Positions 16,180 to 24,008 of a stretch of 26,976 nt of DNA are shown here, piece after piece. Position 1 is the stretch's first letter, and every line of letters begins with the position of its first letter. The translations under genes and the position numbers were made by a program. The DNA comes from DATIJP01 sp964569185 (lineage in GTDB: Bacteria; Chlamydiota; Chlamydiia; Chlamydiales; Rhabdochlamydiaceae): assembly GCA_964569185.1 (NCBI GenBank), contig CAZMTP010000019.1:1-26976 (forward strand). Reading direction: 5' to 3'. Under the pieces are notes generated by a model. The model searched no databases. It was not told the DNA's origin and saw only the letters and a list, made by a program, of their open reading frames with translations.

Positions 16180-16430
16180 ACTTTTTCCGCTGGAATTCTC
16201 GCTTTTCCCTTTGATCGCATTTCTGCTTCTTCTGCAATGCGCGAAAGATAAATATCCTCTTGCATTTCTAATGCTTGTTCTACTAACTCCTGAGTGATGT
16301 TTGAAAGAGAAGTATCATTTCTTTTTGCCAGTAGGTTAACTGCATGAAGAGTAGAGGGTTTAAAGGTCACATTGATGCGTTTTTGTCTATGTATTTTGCT
16401 AATTCTAGGCCTTCTATGTTTAGTTGCCAT
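16155..16430 (-). CDS. Ribbon-helix-helix antitoxin
   Basis: Predicted antitoxin, 91 residues, which neutralises the RelE-like toxin and represses its own promoter. Residues 17-54 form a ribbon-helix-helix DNA-binding domain: strand KRINVTFKP, helix STLHAVNLLAKRND, turn, helix SLSNITQELVEQALEM. The basic N-terminus (HRRPRISKIHRQKR) precedes it. The C-terminal 35 residues (AEEAEMRSKGKARIP onward) probably wrap the toxin. A promoter with two direct repeats that could be RHH sites lies 37-65 bp upstream. The ATG at 16430 has only a weak ribosome site. The stop is inside the toxin gene (25-bp overlap). Confidence 0.87.
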   Translation of the reverse strand: MATKHRRPRISKIHRQKRINVTFKPSTLHAVNLLAKRNDTSLSNITQELVEQALEMQEDIYLSRIAEEAEMRSKGKARIPAEKVWKELGLK

Positions 16431-16466
16431 ATATTACCAGTCTTAAAATTTTGATTCTTTATGGTA

Positions 16467-16495
16467 AGTGTATCAGATGTGTATCCATTTGTCTA
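16467..16495 (-). promoter_or_regulatory. Promoter of the toxin-antitoxin operon
   Basis: On the minus strand TAGACA (16490-16495, 5 of 6 matches to the -35 consensus) is followed after exactly 17 nt by TACACT (16467-16472, 4 of 6 matches to the -10). The start site would fall about 30 nt before the antitoxin ATG. The overlap with the direct repeats at 16468-16485 supports autoregulation. Confidence 0.55.
16468..16485. promoter_or_regulatory. Candidate RHH operator: two GTGTATC direct repeats
   Basis: GTGTATC occurs at 16468-16474 and again at 16479-16485, 11 bp apart, about one helical turn. That suits side-by-side binding of two RHH dimers. One copy covers the -10 box and the other the spacer. 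An additional inverted pair, TTACCA (16434-16439) and TGGTAA (16462-16467), brackets the predicted transcript start. Confidence 0.5.
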
Positions 16496-16560
16496 TTAGA
16501 TAATTTATTTACATATGGAGTCTAGATGAGGATCAAAAAACAGTGCCAATTCCATGGCAT

Positions 16561-16587
16561 GAGCTATAGAACTCTTTTCTATAACTC
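16561..16587. other. Weak AT-rich hairpin
   Basis: GAGCTATAGAA pairs with TTCTATAACTC at one mismatch around a 5-nt loop, just upstream of the AT-rich tract before the receiver-MBL stop. It lies past the end of the uppP-ftsK-receiver/MBL unit but has low G+C and no clean T-run, so any terminator role is doubtful. The remaining 16496-16642 sequence shows no gene. Confidence 0.3.
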
Positions 16588-16642
16588 AAAATATATATAA
16601 AACTTTCTATAAAAAGGAAAAATTTGTGGAATTCGGCAGGTT

Positions 16643-17959
16643 TTAAAGCGGAATGACCATTCCATCGAAGGCCATTTGGACATTGCAGGGGATTTGACAT
16701 TCTTTGAGGATCTCTTTGTGCAGCTGGAGTTTCTGCAAAAGCTCTTCGTCAGTGTGATTTGGATCGTGATGGGTCACAATCCACTCTTTAGCATGTACAT
16801 ACTTGGCTAATATGGCTGCATTGGAAATGGAAGAATGGCCCCAGCCGACACGTTTCTGATATTCTAGGGGAGTGTATTGCGCTTCATGAATAAAAAGATG
16901 GCATCCCTTGAAAAATTTGATCAGGCTCTCATTGGCCTGAATCAGAGGATGATCCTTATTCAGTGTATTGGGATTGCCATGAAACCCTAAAAACATCTCA
17001 TTATCTGTAGCGTAACCGATCGCTTTATCTCCCACATGGATTTTGAAACAGAATGTAGCTCCTGGATGGTAAGCATAATGGGACTCAATGGTGATCGAAC
17101 CCACAGAAACAGGAGACTGATCGCGCAAATCATTAAAAATCAGTTTTGCCTTAATATCATCCAAGCGCACAGGAAAATAGGCATAGGCGAGCATCTCTGT
17201 AAATAGTTCTTGCGTCGATTTTTCAAATCCAATGGGCGACCAGATCATCACTTTACAATCGGAATGGTAGAGCGGTTTTAAAAAGGGAAACCCGGTTACA
17301 TGATCCCAATGGGTATGGCTTAAAAATAGATGGATATTTTTGGCATGGGTGAGTGTCTCTCCTAAAGCACGAATCCCAGTACCTGCATCGATAATGATCT
17401 GATCTTTTCCGTGACGTACTTCTAAGCAAGAGGTATTGCCACCAAAGCGAATGTAATTGGCGCCTGAAACTGGGTTGGAGCCGCGCGTGCCCCAAAATTT
17501 CAAATAAGACTGTAGTTCTTCTGCTTCGGGAAGATAGGCTTTAGCACTACTTTTTTGCTCTTTTTTAGAAAATTTGTCCGGTTTTAAGGTGGCATTAAAA
17601 AAGCGCTCAAAAAGAGTAAAAAGAAAAGGGATCTCAAACGGTTTTTCTAAAAAGTAGTTGGCTCCTTCATTAATCGCTGCTTGGTAATTTTGGATCATCG
17701 GATTAGAAGAGGCAATGATCACACCGGTATTTTTTAAATGGGCAGCCGCACGAATATTTTTTAAGATTTCGATGCCATGGATCTCGGAAAGAAGCAGGTC
17801 CAGATAGACAAGGTTGGGGCGGAACGCTTCTATTTTTTGTAAGGCTTTAGGACCACTTTCAGCGCTCTCAAAGCGGTACTGCTTGGCTTGGGGCGCTTTT
17901 AAGATTTTTTCTATGAGGTCTTTGGACGATTCTGCGATTAAGATCCGCTTTTCATTCAT
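16643..17959 (-). CDS. Response-regulator receiver fused to MBL-fold hydrolase
   Basis: Two-domain cytoplasmic protein of 438 residues. Residues 1-122 form a CheY-like receiver: phospho-acceptor D54 (VYLDLLL), switch Ser at 84, conserved K106-P107 (EKPF). The usual DD acidic pair is reduced to A9-E10, so metal binding may be altered. Residues 150-438 form an MBL hydrolase: WGTRGSNPVSG (156-166), GGNTSC, IIDAGTGIRALG, the metal motif SHTHWDH (214-220), then the NxH and HEAQYT region. The RGS-P-G/GGNTS layout is that of RNase Z/cyclic-phosphodiesterase-related MBL proteins. The output is therefore probably an enzymatic act rather than DNA binding. It starts 8 bp inside ftsK with AAGG 9 nt upstream. 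No histidine kinase is visible here. The substrate is unknown. Confidence 0.88.
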   Translation of the reverse strand: MNEKRILIAESSKDLIEKILKAPQAKQYRFESAESGPKALQKIEAFRPNLVYLDLLLSEIHGIEILKNIRAAAHLKNTGVIIASSNPMIQNYQAAINEGANYFLEKPFEIPFLFTLFERFFNATLKPDKFSKKEQKSSAKAYLPEAEELQSYLKFWGTRGSNPVSGANYIRFGGNTSCLEVRHGKDQIIIDAGTGIRALGETLTHAKNIHLFLSHTHWDHVTGFPFLKPLYHSDCKVMIWSPIGFEKSTQELFTEMLAYAYFPVRLDDIKAKLIFNDLRDQSPVSVGSITIESHYAYHPGATFCFKIHVGDKAIGYATDNEMFLGFHGNPNTLNKDHPLIQANESLIKFFKGCHLFIHEAQYTPLEYQKRVGWGHSSISNAAILAKYVHAKEWIVTHHDPNHTDEELLQKLQLHKEILKECQIPCNVQMAFDGMVIPL

Positions 17960-20228
17960 CAGAATCTACCTTATTCAAAAGCACCCGTCTGGGTTTAGCC
18001 CCTTCCTGCGGGCTAATCACTCCATGAGTTTCCAATTCATCCATAAGCGATGCGGCACGGGCATAACCAATTTTTAGTTTGCGCTGTAAAAAGGTGGTTG
18101 AGGCATTTCCTGTTTCGATCACAATGGCGCGCGCCTCGTCATAAAGGCTATCGCGTGCTGTTTCTTCAGCCTCTGGCAATGCAAATTCTTCTTTGCGCAT
18201 GCTGTCAAAAGAGGGGATCAGATAGTTTGGGGGCGACTGATTGCAGATAAAAGAGATCACGTTATTGATTTCTTCATCACTAATATAAGCGCCTTGGGCA
18301 CGAATAAGCTGAGAAGAACCGGGCGGCATAAAGAGCATATCGCCATTGCCTAGCAAACTTTCGGCCCCCACCTCATCCAAAATAATTTGAGAGTTAATGC
18401 GGCTGGCCACTTTGAAAGCAATCCGCGTGGGGAAGTTAGCTTTGATCAGTCCTGTAATCACTTCACGCGACGGCCGCTGTGTGGCCAAAATCAGGTGAAT
18501 GCCGACTGCGCGCGCCATTTGCGCAATCCGTGCAATCGGTGTCTCTAAATCGGAACTAGAGGCCATCATCAGGTCGGCAAACTCATCAATAATGGCCACA
18601 ATGAGCGGCATCTTTTCTGGGACAGTGAGGCTGAGCGAAGTTTCCAATTCTGTATTGATTTTTCGTGTATTAAAAGCGCCGATATTGCGCAGGCCGAGCT
18701 GTTTTAAAATCTCATAGCGATTTTGCATCTCTTTCACTAGCCAATTAAGCGCGGCATAGGCGCCGTGGGCTTCTGTAATCACTGGCGCGATCATATGGGG
18801 CAGCTGTGTATAGCTTGTTAATTCTACTTTTTTGGGATCGATCATCAGCAATTTAACTTCATCGGGGCGCGCATTCATCAAGATGGACATCACCACCGTG
18901 TTGATACAGACCGATTTTCCAGAGCCTGTGGCGCCTGCAATGATGCAGTGGGGCATTTTCACAAGGTCTACCATCACATTTTCGCCGCTGACTGTTTTTC
19001 CCAGCAGCACAGGAATATGTAATTTGCGTCCTTGTTGCTGATAGGCCAAGAGCAGCTCTTTAAAACTGACCTCTTGGGGATAGAGCGAAGGCACTTCGAC
19101 GCCTACGGCCGCTTTTCCTGGGATGGGCGCGATGATCCGGATCGATTTAGCCTGAAGATTCAGAGCTAAATCATCTTCGAGTGCTTTAATTTTTTGGACT
19201 TTGACCCCAATAGGAGGATGCACCTCAAAAGAGGTGATGGTCGGGCCTAAATGGATCTCGCCCACCTTTGCTTCCACACCAAAACTTTTTAGAGCCTCTT
19301 CTAAGATTTCAGCTTGACGCCGCAAATCTTTTTTAATGGTCGGTGGATCTGTTTTTTTCGGATTTTTCAAAAGTTCTTCAGGAGGAAACTGGTAACCTGC
19401 AAAGTCGCCATTGACCACTTTTTGTGCCGCGATCGCTTTTTCCCGTTTAGTGACGATGCGCATTTTGGATTCTTCTGGAACAGTCGAGGAAGGTTTTTCC
19501 TGTTTTTGCGAATAGATGGGCTGGGGAAAATGGATGGTCAACCTTTTTTCAATATCTTCAGGAGAGAGCTTTTGTAGTGGTTCTGGTTTTTCTTCAATAG
19601 GGAAAGGCAGCAAAGAGCTTTTGGCTTTTAATAGGAGCCGTTGAACCATTGTAAAAAGTTGTAATACCGGAATTTCAGCAAAAAGTAAGAAAGAGACAAT
19701 GGCTGTAATGGAAAAAGTAAGGCCAGTGCCCACATTGCTTAAAATATGTTGCAAATTGAGCATAGGAAGATCGCGATAAAGATAGTAAAGGGGAACTCCG
19801 CCCAAATTATAGCGCACATGCATTTGAGGATAAGGTACGGAAAATGTGATCGATTCTACATAGATCTTATCTTGGAAAAAACGGCTGGAAAAACCGACCG
19901 ATTCTGCGAATAGATTTAATAGAATGGAAACCGAAAGAATAAAGAGAGAAAAATAGATATTTTTTGCGCGGCAATTCGGCACTTCTCCATAGGTGAGATA
20001 TTGCAGACCAAGCCAACCCAAGTAAAACAGAATCAGAAAGCTGGACAGTCCGAAAAGATAATAGAGCGCAAATCCCAATCCGTAGCCGACAAGGCCGAGT
20101 AAATTCCCTTGCATGTCGTGGAGATGAAAACTTAAGAGAGAGAGCACTAAAATAAGTGAAGAAACAAGCAGGGCCAGCCCCTTTGCTTCGGGACGGTAAG
20201 AATGGGAGCGTTTTTCTTTTTTAGCCAT
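17952..20228 (-). CDS. ftsK: DNA translocase FtsK/SpoIIIE
   Basis: Septum-anchored ATPase that pumps DNA to clear and resolve chromosomes at division. The N-terminal 200 residues hold four or five membrane helices (about 16-35, 43-77, 90-110, 165-185). A linker of about 100 residues, shorter than in E. coli, leads to the motor: Walker A GATGSGKS (432-439), Walker B IIDEFADLMM (D548, E549), the RQ-like LATQRPS and the NFPTRIAFKV segment. The C-terminal 60 residues form the gamma winged helix (KIGYARAASLMDELETHGV) that reads KOPS-like sequences. The 758-aa length is normal for the short FtsK/SpoIIIE class and matches, from memory, CT739. The start overlaps the uppP stop by 8 bp and the stop overlaps the receiver-MBL start by 8 bp. 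Confidence 0.96.
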   Translation of the reverse strand: MAKKEKRSHSYRPEAKGLALLVSSLILVLSLLSFHLHDMQGNLLGLVGYGLGFALYYLFGLSSFLILFYLGWLGLQYLTYGEVPNCRAKNIYFSLFILSVSILLNLFAESVGFSSRFFQDKIYVESITFSVPYPQMHVRYNLGGVPLYYLYRDLPMLNLQHILSNVGTGLTFSITAIVSFLLFAEIPVLQLFTMVQRLLLKAKSSLLPFPIEEKPEPLQKLSPEDIEKRLTIHFPQPIYSQKQEKPSSTVPEESKMRIVTKREKAIAAQKVVNGDFAGYQFPPEELLKNPKKTDPPTIKKDLRRQAEILEEALKSFGVEAKVGEIHLGPTITSFEVHPPIGVKVQKIKALEDDLALNLQAKSIRIIAPIPGKAAVGVEVPSLYPQEVSFKELLLAYQQQGRKLHIPVLLGKTVSGENVMVDLVKMPHCIIAGATGSGKSVCINTVVMSILMNARPDEVKLLMIDPKKVELTSYTQLPHMIAPVITEAHGAYAALNWLVKEMQNRYEILKQLGLRNIGAFNTRKINTELETSLSLTVPEKMPLIVAIIDEFADLMMASSSDLETPIARIAQMARAVGIHLILATQRPSREVITGLIKANFPTRIAFKVASRINSQIILDEVGAESLLGNGDMLFMPPGSSQLIRAQGAYISDEEINNVISFICNQSPPNYLIPSFDSMRKEEFALPEAEETARDSLYDEARAIVIETGNASTTFLQRKLKIGYARAASLMDELETHGVISPQEGAKPRRVLLNKVDSDE

Positions 20229-20988
20229 GGAAAAAAAACAGCAACGTTAATGTGCCTATAATAAGACAATACCATGCAAACGGTTTTAACACCCCATTTT
20301 CTAACCAGCGCAGAGAAATTCGAATGAAGGTGGTGCCCATGATGAAAGAGGAAAAAAATCCAATGCCACAATGTAGTAGAGAGGTGTCATAGGGCAGCTT
20401 CAGATAAAAAAGGCGGAATAGTTCTAAACTGCTGCCACCTAAAATGGTGGGAACAGAGAGCAGAAAAGAGAAATGGACCGCTTCTTTCGGCGACCATCCG
20501 AGCAGGCGTGCACAGCAGATGGTGGATGCGCTGCGAGAAATTCCAGGAAAGAGGGCGAGCACTTGCGCCGATCCGATATAGAGTGCATCCCGCAGAGGTT
20601 TTCTCTCAGTGGAAGAGGAAGAGCGATGCCCCAAAAACAAAATTGCGCTTGTTACTAGAAGAAAGAGGCCTAAAAAAATAGGAGCGGAACATACTCCTAA
20701 AATCGGATGTAAAAGTAGATAGCCAGGGATTAAGGGGAGCAGCGCCAAAATAAAGGGAACCAGTTTTTTTCTTTCAGTAAAAAGAAGAGAAACGATCTCT
20801 TTTCGAAAGACAAAGAAAAGGGCAAGTAATGTGCCCAGGTGGCAAACAAGATTAAAGAGCTCATGTTGCCCGCTCTCTTGAATTCCAAAGAGTAATTTAG
20901 TCAATTTTAAATGGGCCGAAGAGCTGATAGGAAAAAATTCGGTGGTCCCTTGAACGATTCCAAGTATAAATGCTTCAATCCAGGTCAT
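20221..20988 (-). CDS. uppP: Undecaprenyl-diphosphatase UppP/BacA
   Basis: Integral membrane phosphatase that recycles undecaprenyl diphosphate to the monophosphate lipid carrier needed for peptidoglycan synthesis. The 255-residue protein has about eight hydrophobic segments and both signature motifs: EFFPISSSAH (17-26, with the catalytic Glu; A replaces the usual G) and PGISRSAST (148-156, with the catalytic Arg). The start is the ATG at 20988, giving MTWIEAFILG as in the family. The frame stays open 18 codons further to 21042, but those codons fall in the tRNA-His gene and are not coding. The 3' end overlaps ftsK by 8 bp, placing cell-wall carrier recycling and division in one transcript. 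Its presence suggests that some peptidoglycan cycle is kept. Confidence 0.95.
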   Translation of the reverse strand: MTWIEAFILGIVQGTTEFFPISSSAHLKLTKLLFGIQESGQHELFNLVCHLGTLLALFFVFRKEIVSLLFTERKKLVPFILALLPLIPGYLLLHPILGVCSAPIFLGLFLLVTSAILFLGHRSSSSTERKPLRDALYIGSAQVLALFPGISRSASTICCARLLGWSPKEAVHFSFLLSVPTILGGSSLELFRLFYLKLPYDTSLLHCGIGFFSSFIMGTTFIRISLRWLENGVLKPFAWYCLIIGTLTLLFFFHG

Positions 20989-20999
20989 AGCGTAGTAAA

Positions 21000-21076
21000 T
21001 GGGGCGATCGACGGGACTCGAACCCGCGACCACAGGATCCACAATCCCGTGCTCTAACCAACTGAGCTACGACCGC
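21000..21076 (-). tRNA. tRNA-His (anticodon GTG)
   Basis: The minus strand folds into a full cloverleaf. The 7-bp acceptor stem is GCGGTCG with CGATCGC (one G-U). The D arm contains AGCTCAGTTGGTTAGAGC, the anticodon stem is CGGGA/TCCTG with loop TTGTGGA (anticodon GTG), and the T arm contains GGTTCGAGTCC. The histidine identity pair is present: an extra G lies just before the acceptor (C at 21077 on the plus strand) opposite discriminator C73. The 3' CCA is encoded (21000-21002). It lies 11 bp before the uppP start and 15 bp after the comEC-like gene. Confidence 0.97.
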
Positions 21077-21091
21077 CATGGACTACCATTC

Positions 21092-22570
21092 TCATCTCTC
21101 AAATTGCTTTTGGTCAATGGCTTTTTGTAGCAAGATCCCCAAGATGAGGCAAAACATCAGTGAAATCACCAGCGCTGTAAAAGAAAAATTTTTGACCCGA
21201 ATAAAGGTGTTAAAAGCGATCGGCGGGTTGCTTGTCAATTCTAGGGCAGCAGAAGTAAGTAAAATATTTAATTTATGAATAAAAGGAAATAGGGGAAACA
21301 GAATAAAAGAGATAATCAGCAAAAAGAGCATCAGCGTGGTCAAGAAGGGAAAGAACAGATTATAGACCAGGCTCAACAGAGCCATTTTGTGGAATAAAAA
21401 GAGCAGAGCGGGAAGTGAGACTAGGTGGACAGCGATGTTAATGGCTAAAGCTTCTCGGATCCATGAAGCAAATAAGTAGCCATGCTGGTCGATGCGTCCC
21501 ATGGCAAGCACAGTGTGATAATTTCTTTTGGGCAGAAGAAGAGAAAATAGCTTCAAGCAGGGACGATAAAAGAGAAGAATGGCAGCCGTGCAAAGAAAGG
21601 TGAGTTCAAATCCCAAGTTAGTCACAAGTAGAGGATCAAAGATCAGTTCTACGATAAGTCCCATGCCCAATAAATTAAGACCGCTTGAAGAAATTTTTAG
21701 AAAGCTGCCCACAAAAAAGAGCAAGACAGCGATATAAGAGCGTTGGACAGAAGGGGAGGGTCCAAGGAAAAAATAGTAGGCTGTTAAAAGCACAAGTAAG
21801 ATTGAAAAAGTGGTTTTGTAAGGCAAAAAAGGTCTTAAGAAAAATCCAAAAAAGGCAGCGATGAGAGCAAATTGAAATCCGGAAATGGCCAGAACATGCA
21901 AGAGACCGATCTGTTTGAATTCAAAATTGAGTGTGCGCTCGGTGATATCTCCTGTCGCAAGGGCCGATAAAAAAGAGAGCGTTTTTGGCTCGGGGGTGTG
22001 CTGCTTTAAAAACGTGCGCAACTTTTCTTTTATCTTGTAGCGCCAAAGAGCAAAACTAAAAGTGCCGGCCACTTTTTTCCAGACCATATCTTTGGTTGGT
22101 TTTAATACATAGCGACGGTTTCCTTTTTCGATCAGCTCTCCTTCAATTAAGTAGTCGCTACCCGCAGGCACTTCTTTGTCGTGATAAATGGTGCAGGGCA
22201 GGTCGTAATAAGATTTCTCTTTAGTCTCAAAGTAATGGATGATGCCCTGATAAGCCAAAGAAGTGCGATGGAAAGGAGACTGATAAGGTTTTACAGCGGA
22301 GATGGCGAAATAGGCTTTCCCGTGCACCTGCTGGGGAATCTGCTGATCAGGATAGCGATAGAGCGCATACCCAACACTGAGTACAATCACTATTATTCCT
22401 TGCAACACCTTCACAGGCTGTCTGACAAATGGCAGCCAAAGAAGCAATAGCGGCAAACCCAATGCATAGTGAGGATAATAAGCAAAGCCCACTCCCAAGA
22501 GCATCTGCAGCCCCAAATAGAAAGCGGGGCGTGCTTCCCAAAACTCACGCAATACTATTAAAAAATTCAT
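21092..22570 (-). CDS. comEC: ComEC/Rec2-like DNA-uptake channel
   Basis: Predicted polytopic inner-membrane channel for single-stranded DNA import, 492 residues. N-terminal helices (about 15-70) precede a soluble OB-like domain (about 80-160, with YLIEGELIEKGNRRYVL). The Competence-domain hallmark follows: GLLHVLAISGFQFAL (222-236, family GLxHLLAISGxH), then PSVQRSYIAVLLF and about seven more helices. The C-terminal MBL domain found in long ComEC proteins (700-800 aa) is absent; the protein ends right after its last helices. From memory, the chlamydial CT339 counterpart is also short. The start has no clear ribosome site; alternatives further in would cut the first helix. tRNA-His follows 15 bp after the stop. 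Confidence 0.88.
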   Translation of the reverse strand: MNFLIVLREFWEARPAFYLGLQMLLGVGFAYYPHYALGLPLLLLWLPFVRQPVKVLQGIIVIVLSVGYALYRYPDQQIPQQVHGKAYFAISAVKPYQSPFHRTSLAYQGIIHYFETKEKSYYDLPCTIYHDKEVPAGSDYLIEGELIEKGNRRYVLKPTKDMVWKKVAGTFSFALWRYKIKEKLRTFLKQHTPEPKTLSFLSALATGDITERTLNFEFKQIGLLHVLAISGFQFALIAAFFGFFLRPFLPYKTTFSILLVLLTAYYFFLGPSPSVQRSYIAVLLFFVGSFLKISSSGLNLLGMGLIVELIFDPLLVTNLGFELTFLCTAAILLFYRPCLKLFSLLLPKRNYHTVLAMGRIDQHGYLFASWIREALAINIAVHLVSLPALLFLFHKMALLSLVYNLFFPFLTTLMLFLLIISFILFPLFPFIHKLNILLTSAALELTSNPPIAFNTFIRVKNFSFTALVISLMFCLILGILLQKAIDQKQFER

Positions 22571-22617
22571 AATAGAAGTTTAGCTTTTCGGGCACGGGCA
22601 CGTTAAAAATGCCTCCC

Positions 22618-22638
22618 TCATCCTTCATCCTTCATCCT
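22618..22638. repeat. Three tandem copies of heptamer TCATCCT
   Basis: Perfect copies lie at 22618-22624, 22625-22631 and 22632-22638. The last overlaps the TGA stop (22632-22634) of the NADH dehydrogenase gene. On the minus strand, in another phase, the unit is ATGAAGG, sharing the ATGAA core with the array at 3172-3192. A change in copy number would mostly affect the untranslated tail. Confidence 0.8.
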
Positions 22639-23918
22639 TCTTCTGAGCGTTGTTTGAGTTTGGCCATTTCTTCTTCGATGGAGCGATAGATGAGGCGAAC
22701 GCCTCGCTGCCCTGTGAGAAAGCAGTAAAACCATTCGACCATCACACCAAAACGATTCCTAAATCCAATCAGATAAACAATATGGATAAAACACCAGGCT
22801 AACCATGCAAGAAATCCACCAAATTGTAATTTCTTAAACATCACCACCGCCTTTTTCGTTCCAATAGTGGCCATGCTGCCTTTATCAAAATATTTAAATG
22901 GAGGCCGGGTCGCTTTGGCCCACTCTTTTTGAATGATCTTGGCCACATATTTGCCTTGCTGTATGGCTGTGGGCGCAATGCCAGGAAGCGGCTTGCCATC
23001 TTTACCAAGCGCGCACGCTGCATCACCAATCACAAAAATCTCAGGATGGCCAGGAACCGAAAGATCGGGCTCTACTTGCACTCTTCCTTGGCGATCTAAA
23101 GGCACTTCCAATGTTTTCAATAAAGGCTCTGCCTGGTTGCCTGCAGCCCAGATCACATTTTTGCAAGGAATAAATAGATCTTCGATCTGCACACCCTCTT
23201 CTGTGATTTGGGTCACTTTTTTTCCTGTGAGTACACGCACGCCCATGCTTTTTAGATCTCTCTCTGCGCGCAAACTTAATTTTGTGGGATAAACAGGAAG
23301 AATATGCGGCAATGCTTCAATAAGATAAATTTTGGATTTTTCAGGTCTAATACGTCGGAAATTTTTAAACATTGTTTTCTGCGCAATCTCAGCAATGGCG
23401 CCTGCCATTTCCACTCCAGTAGGACCTCCGCCAATCACCACAAAGTTTAAATATTTCTCTGCGTCGGAAATGCGGTCCATTCGTTCTGCCATCTCAAAAG
23501 AGATCAGAATGCGCTGACGGATTTCTAAAGCATCTGCAAGGGTTTTGAGTCCTGGCGCTAAAGGTTCCCATTCATTTTTTCCAAAATAGGAATGTTTGGC
23601 GCCGATCGCAATCACTAGATAATCATATTCAATCTGATCGCCATTCAATAAAACGACATGCCGCTTGTCTTTATTGACTTGGACCACATCACCCATAATG
23701 ACGGAAGCATTTTTTTGGTGACGTAAAATCTCTCGGATCGGAATGCCAATTTCACCTGGAGAGAGGGCTGCTGTGGCCACTTGATAAAGCAGTGGTTGAA
23801 AAAGATGATGATTGGTTTTATCAATTAATAGCAGGTCTATTTTTGCATTTTTTAACGCTTTTGCTGTGGTCAATCCGCCAAAACCGCCGCCAATAATGAC
23901 AACTTTGGTATGATGCAT
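22632..23918 (-). CDS. ndh: Type II NADH dehydrogenase (NDH-2)
   Basis: Single-subunit, non-proton-pumping NADH:quinone oxidoreductase that binds the inner face of the membrane, 428 residues as usual for NDH-2. The FAD-binding GGGFGG (10-15) ends with acidic D33. The characteristic NHHLFQPLLYQVATAALSPG (36-55) follows. The second dinucleotide motif GGGPTGVEMAG (163-173) binds NADH. VIWAAGNQAEPLL and VIGDAACALG close the FAD site, with GIAPTAIQQGKYVA as the quinone-site signature. The C-terminal hydrophobic/amphipathic stretch (about 366-392) likely anchors it to the membrane. An AAGGA box lies about 11 nt before the ATG at 23918. It runs towards comEC after 61 bp and is divergent from hprK. 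It would reoxidise NADH from the dehydrogenases elsewhere in the window. Confidence 0.94.
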   Translation of the reverse strand: MHHTKVVIIGGGFGGLTTAKALKNAKIDLLLIDKTNHHLFQPLLYQVATAALSPGEIGIPIREILRHQKNASVIMGDVVQVNKDKRHVVLLNGDQIEYDYLVIAIGAKHSYFGKNEWEPLAPGLKTLADALEIRQRILISFEMAERMDRISDAEKYLNFVVIGGGPTGVEMAGAIAEIAQKTMFKNFRRIRPEKSKIYLIEALPHILPVYPTKLSLRAERDLKSMGVRVLTGKKVTQITEEGVQIEDLFIPCKNVIWAAGNQAEPLLKTLEVPLDRQGRVQVEPDLSVPGHPEIFVIGDAACALGKDGKPLPGIAPTAIQQGKYVAKIIQKEWAKATRPPFKYFDKGSMATIGTKKAVVMFKKLQFGGFLAWLAWCFIHIVYLIGFRNRFGVMVEWFYCFLTGQRGVRLIYRSIEEEMAKLKQRSEEG

Positions 23919-24008
23919 ATTGAGTTTTTTCCTTTTAAAAAACAGATGTTTTTACATAAAATTGCACTAGCTCATTTTTTTTGTCATGATTAAAATGTAT
24001 GGTCCTCC
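23919..24008. promoter_or_regulatory. Divergent promoter region of ndh and hprK
   Basis: A 90-bp AT-rich spacer with several T and A tracts lies between the two divergent starts and must carry both promoters. ATGACA (minus strand, 23983-23988) resembles a -35 for ndh but has no good -10 partner. No site is assigned. Confidence 0.4.

Noticed and set aside
16561..16642. Terminator of the uppP-ftsK operon or a small RNA
   Set aside because: The hairpin is AT-rich with a mismatch, and no clear U-run or promoter can be assigned.
20989..21042. N-terminal extension of uppP starting at the ATG at 21042
   Set aside because: The extra 18 codons lie within tRNA-His, and the family N-terminus begins at 20988.
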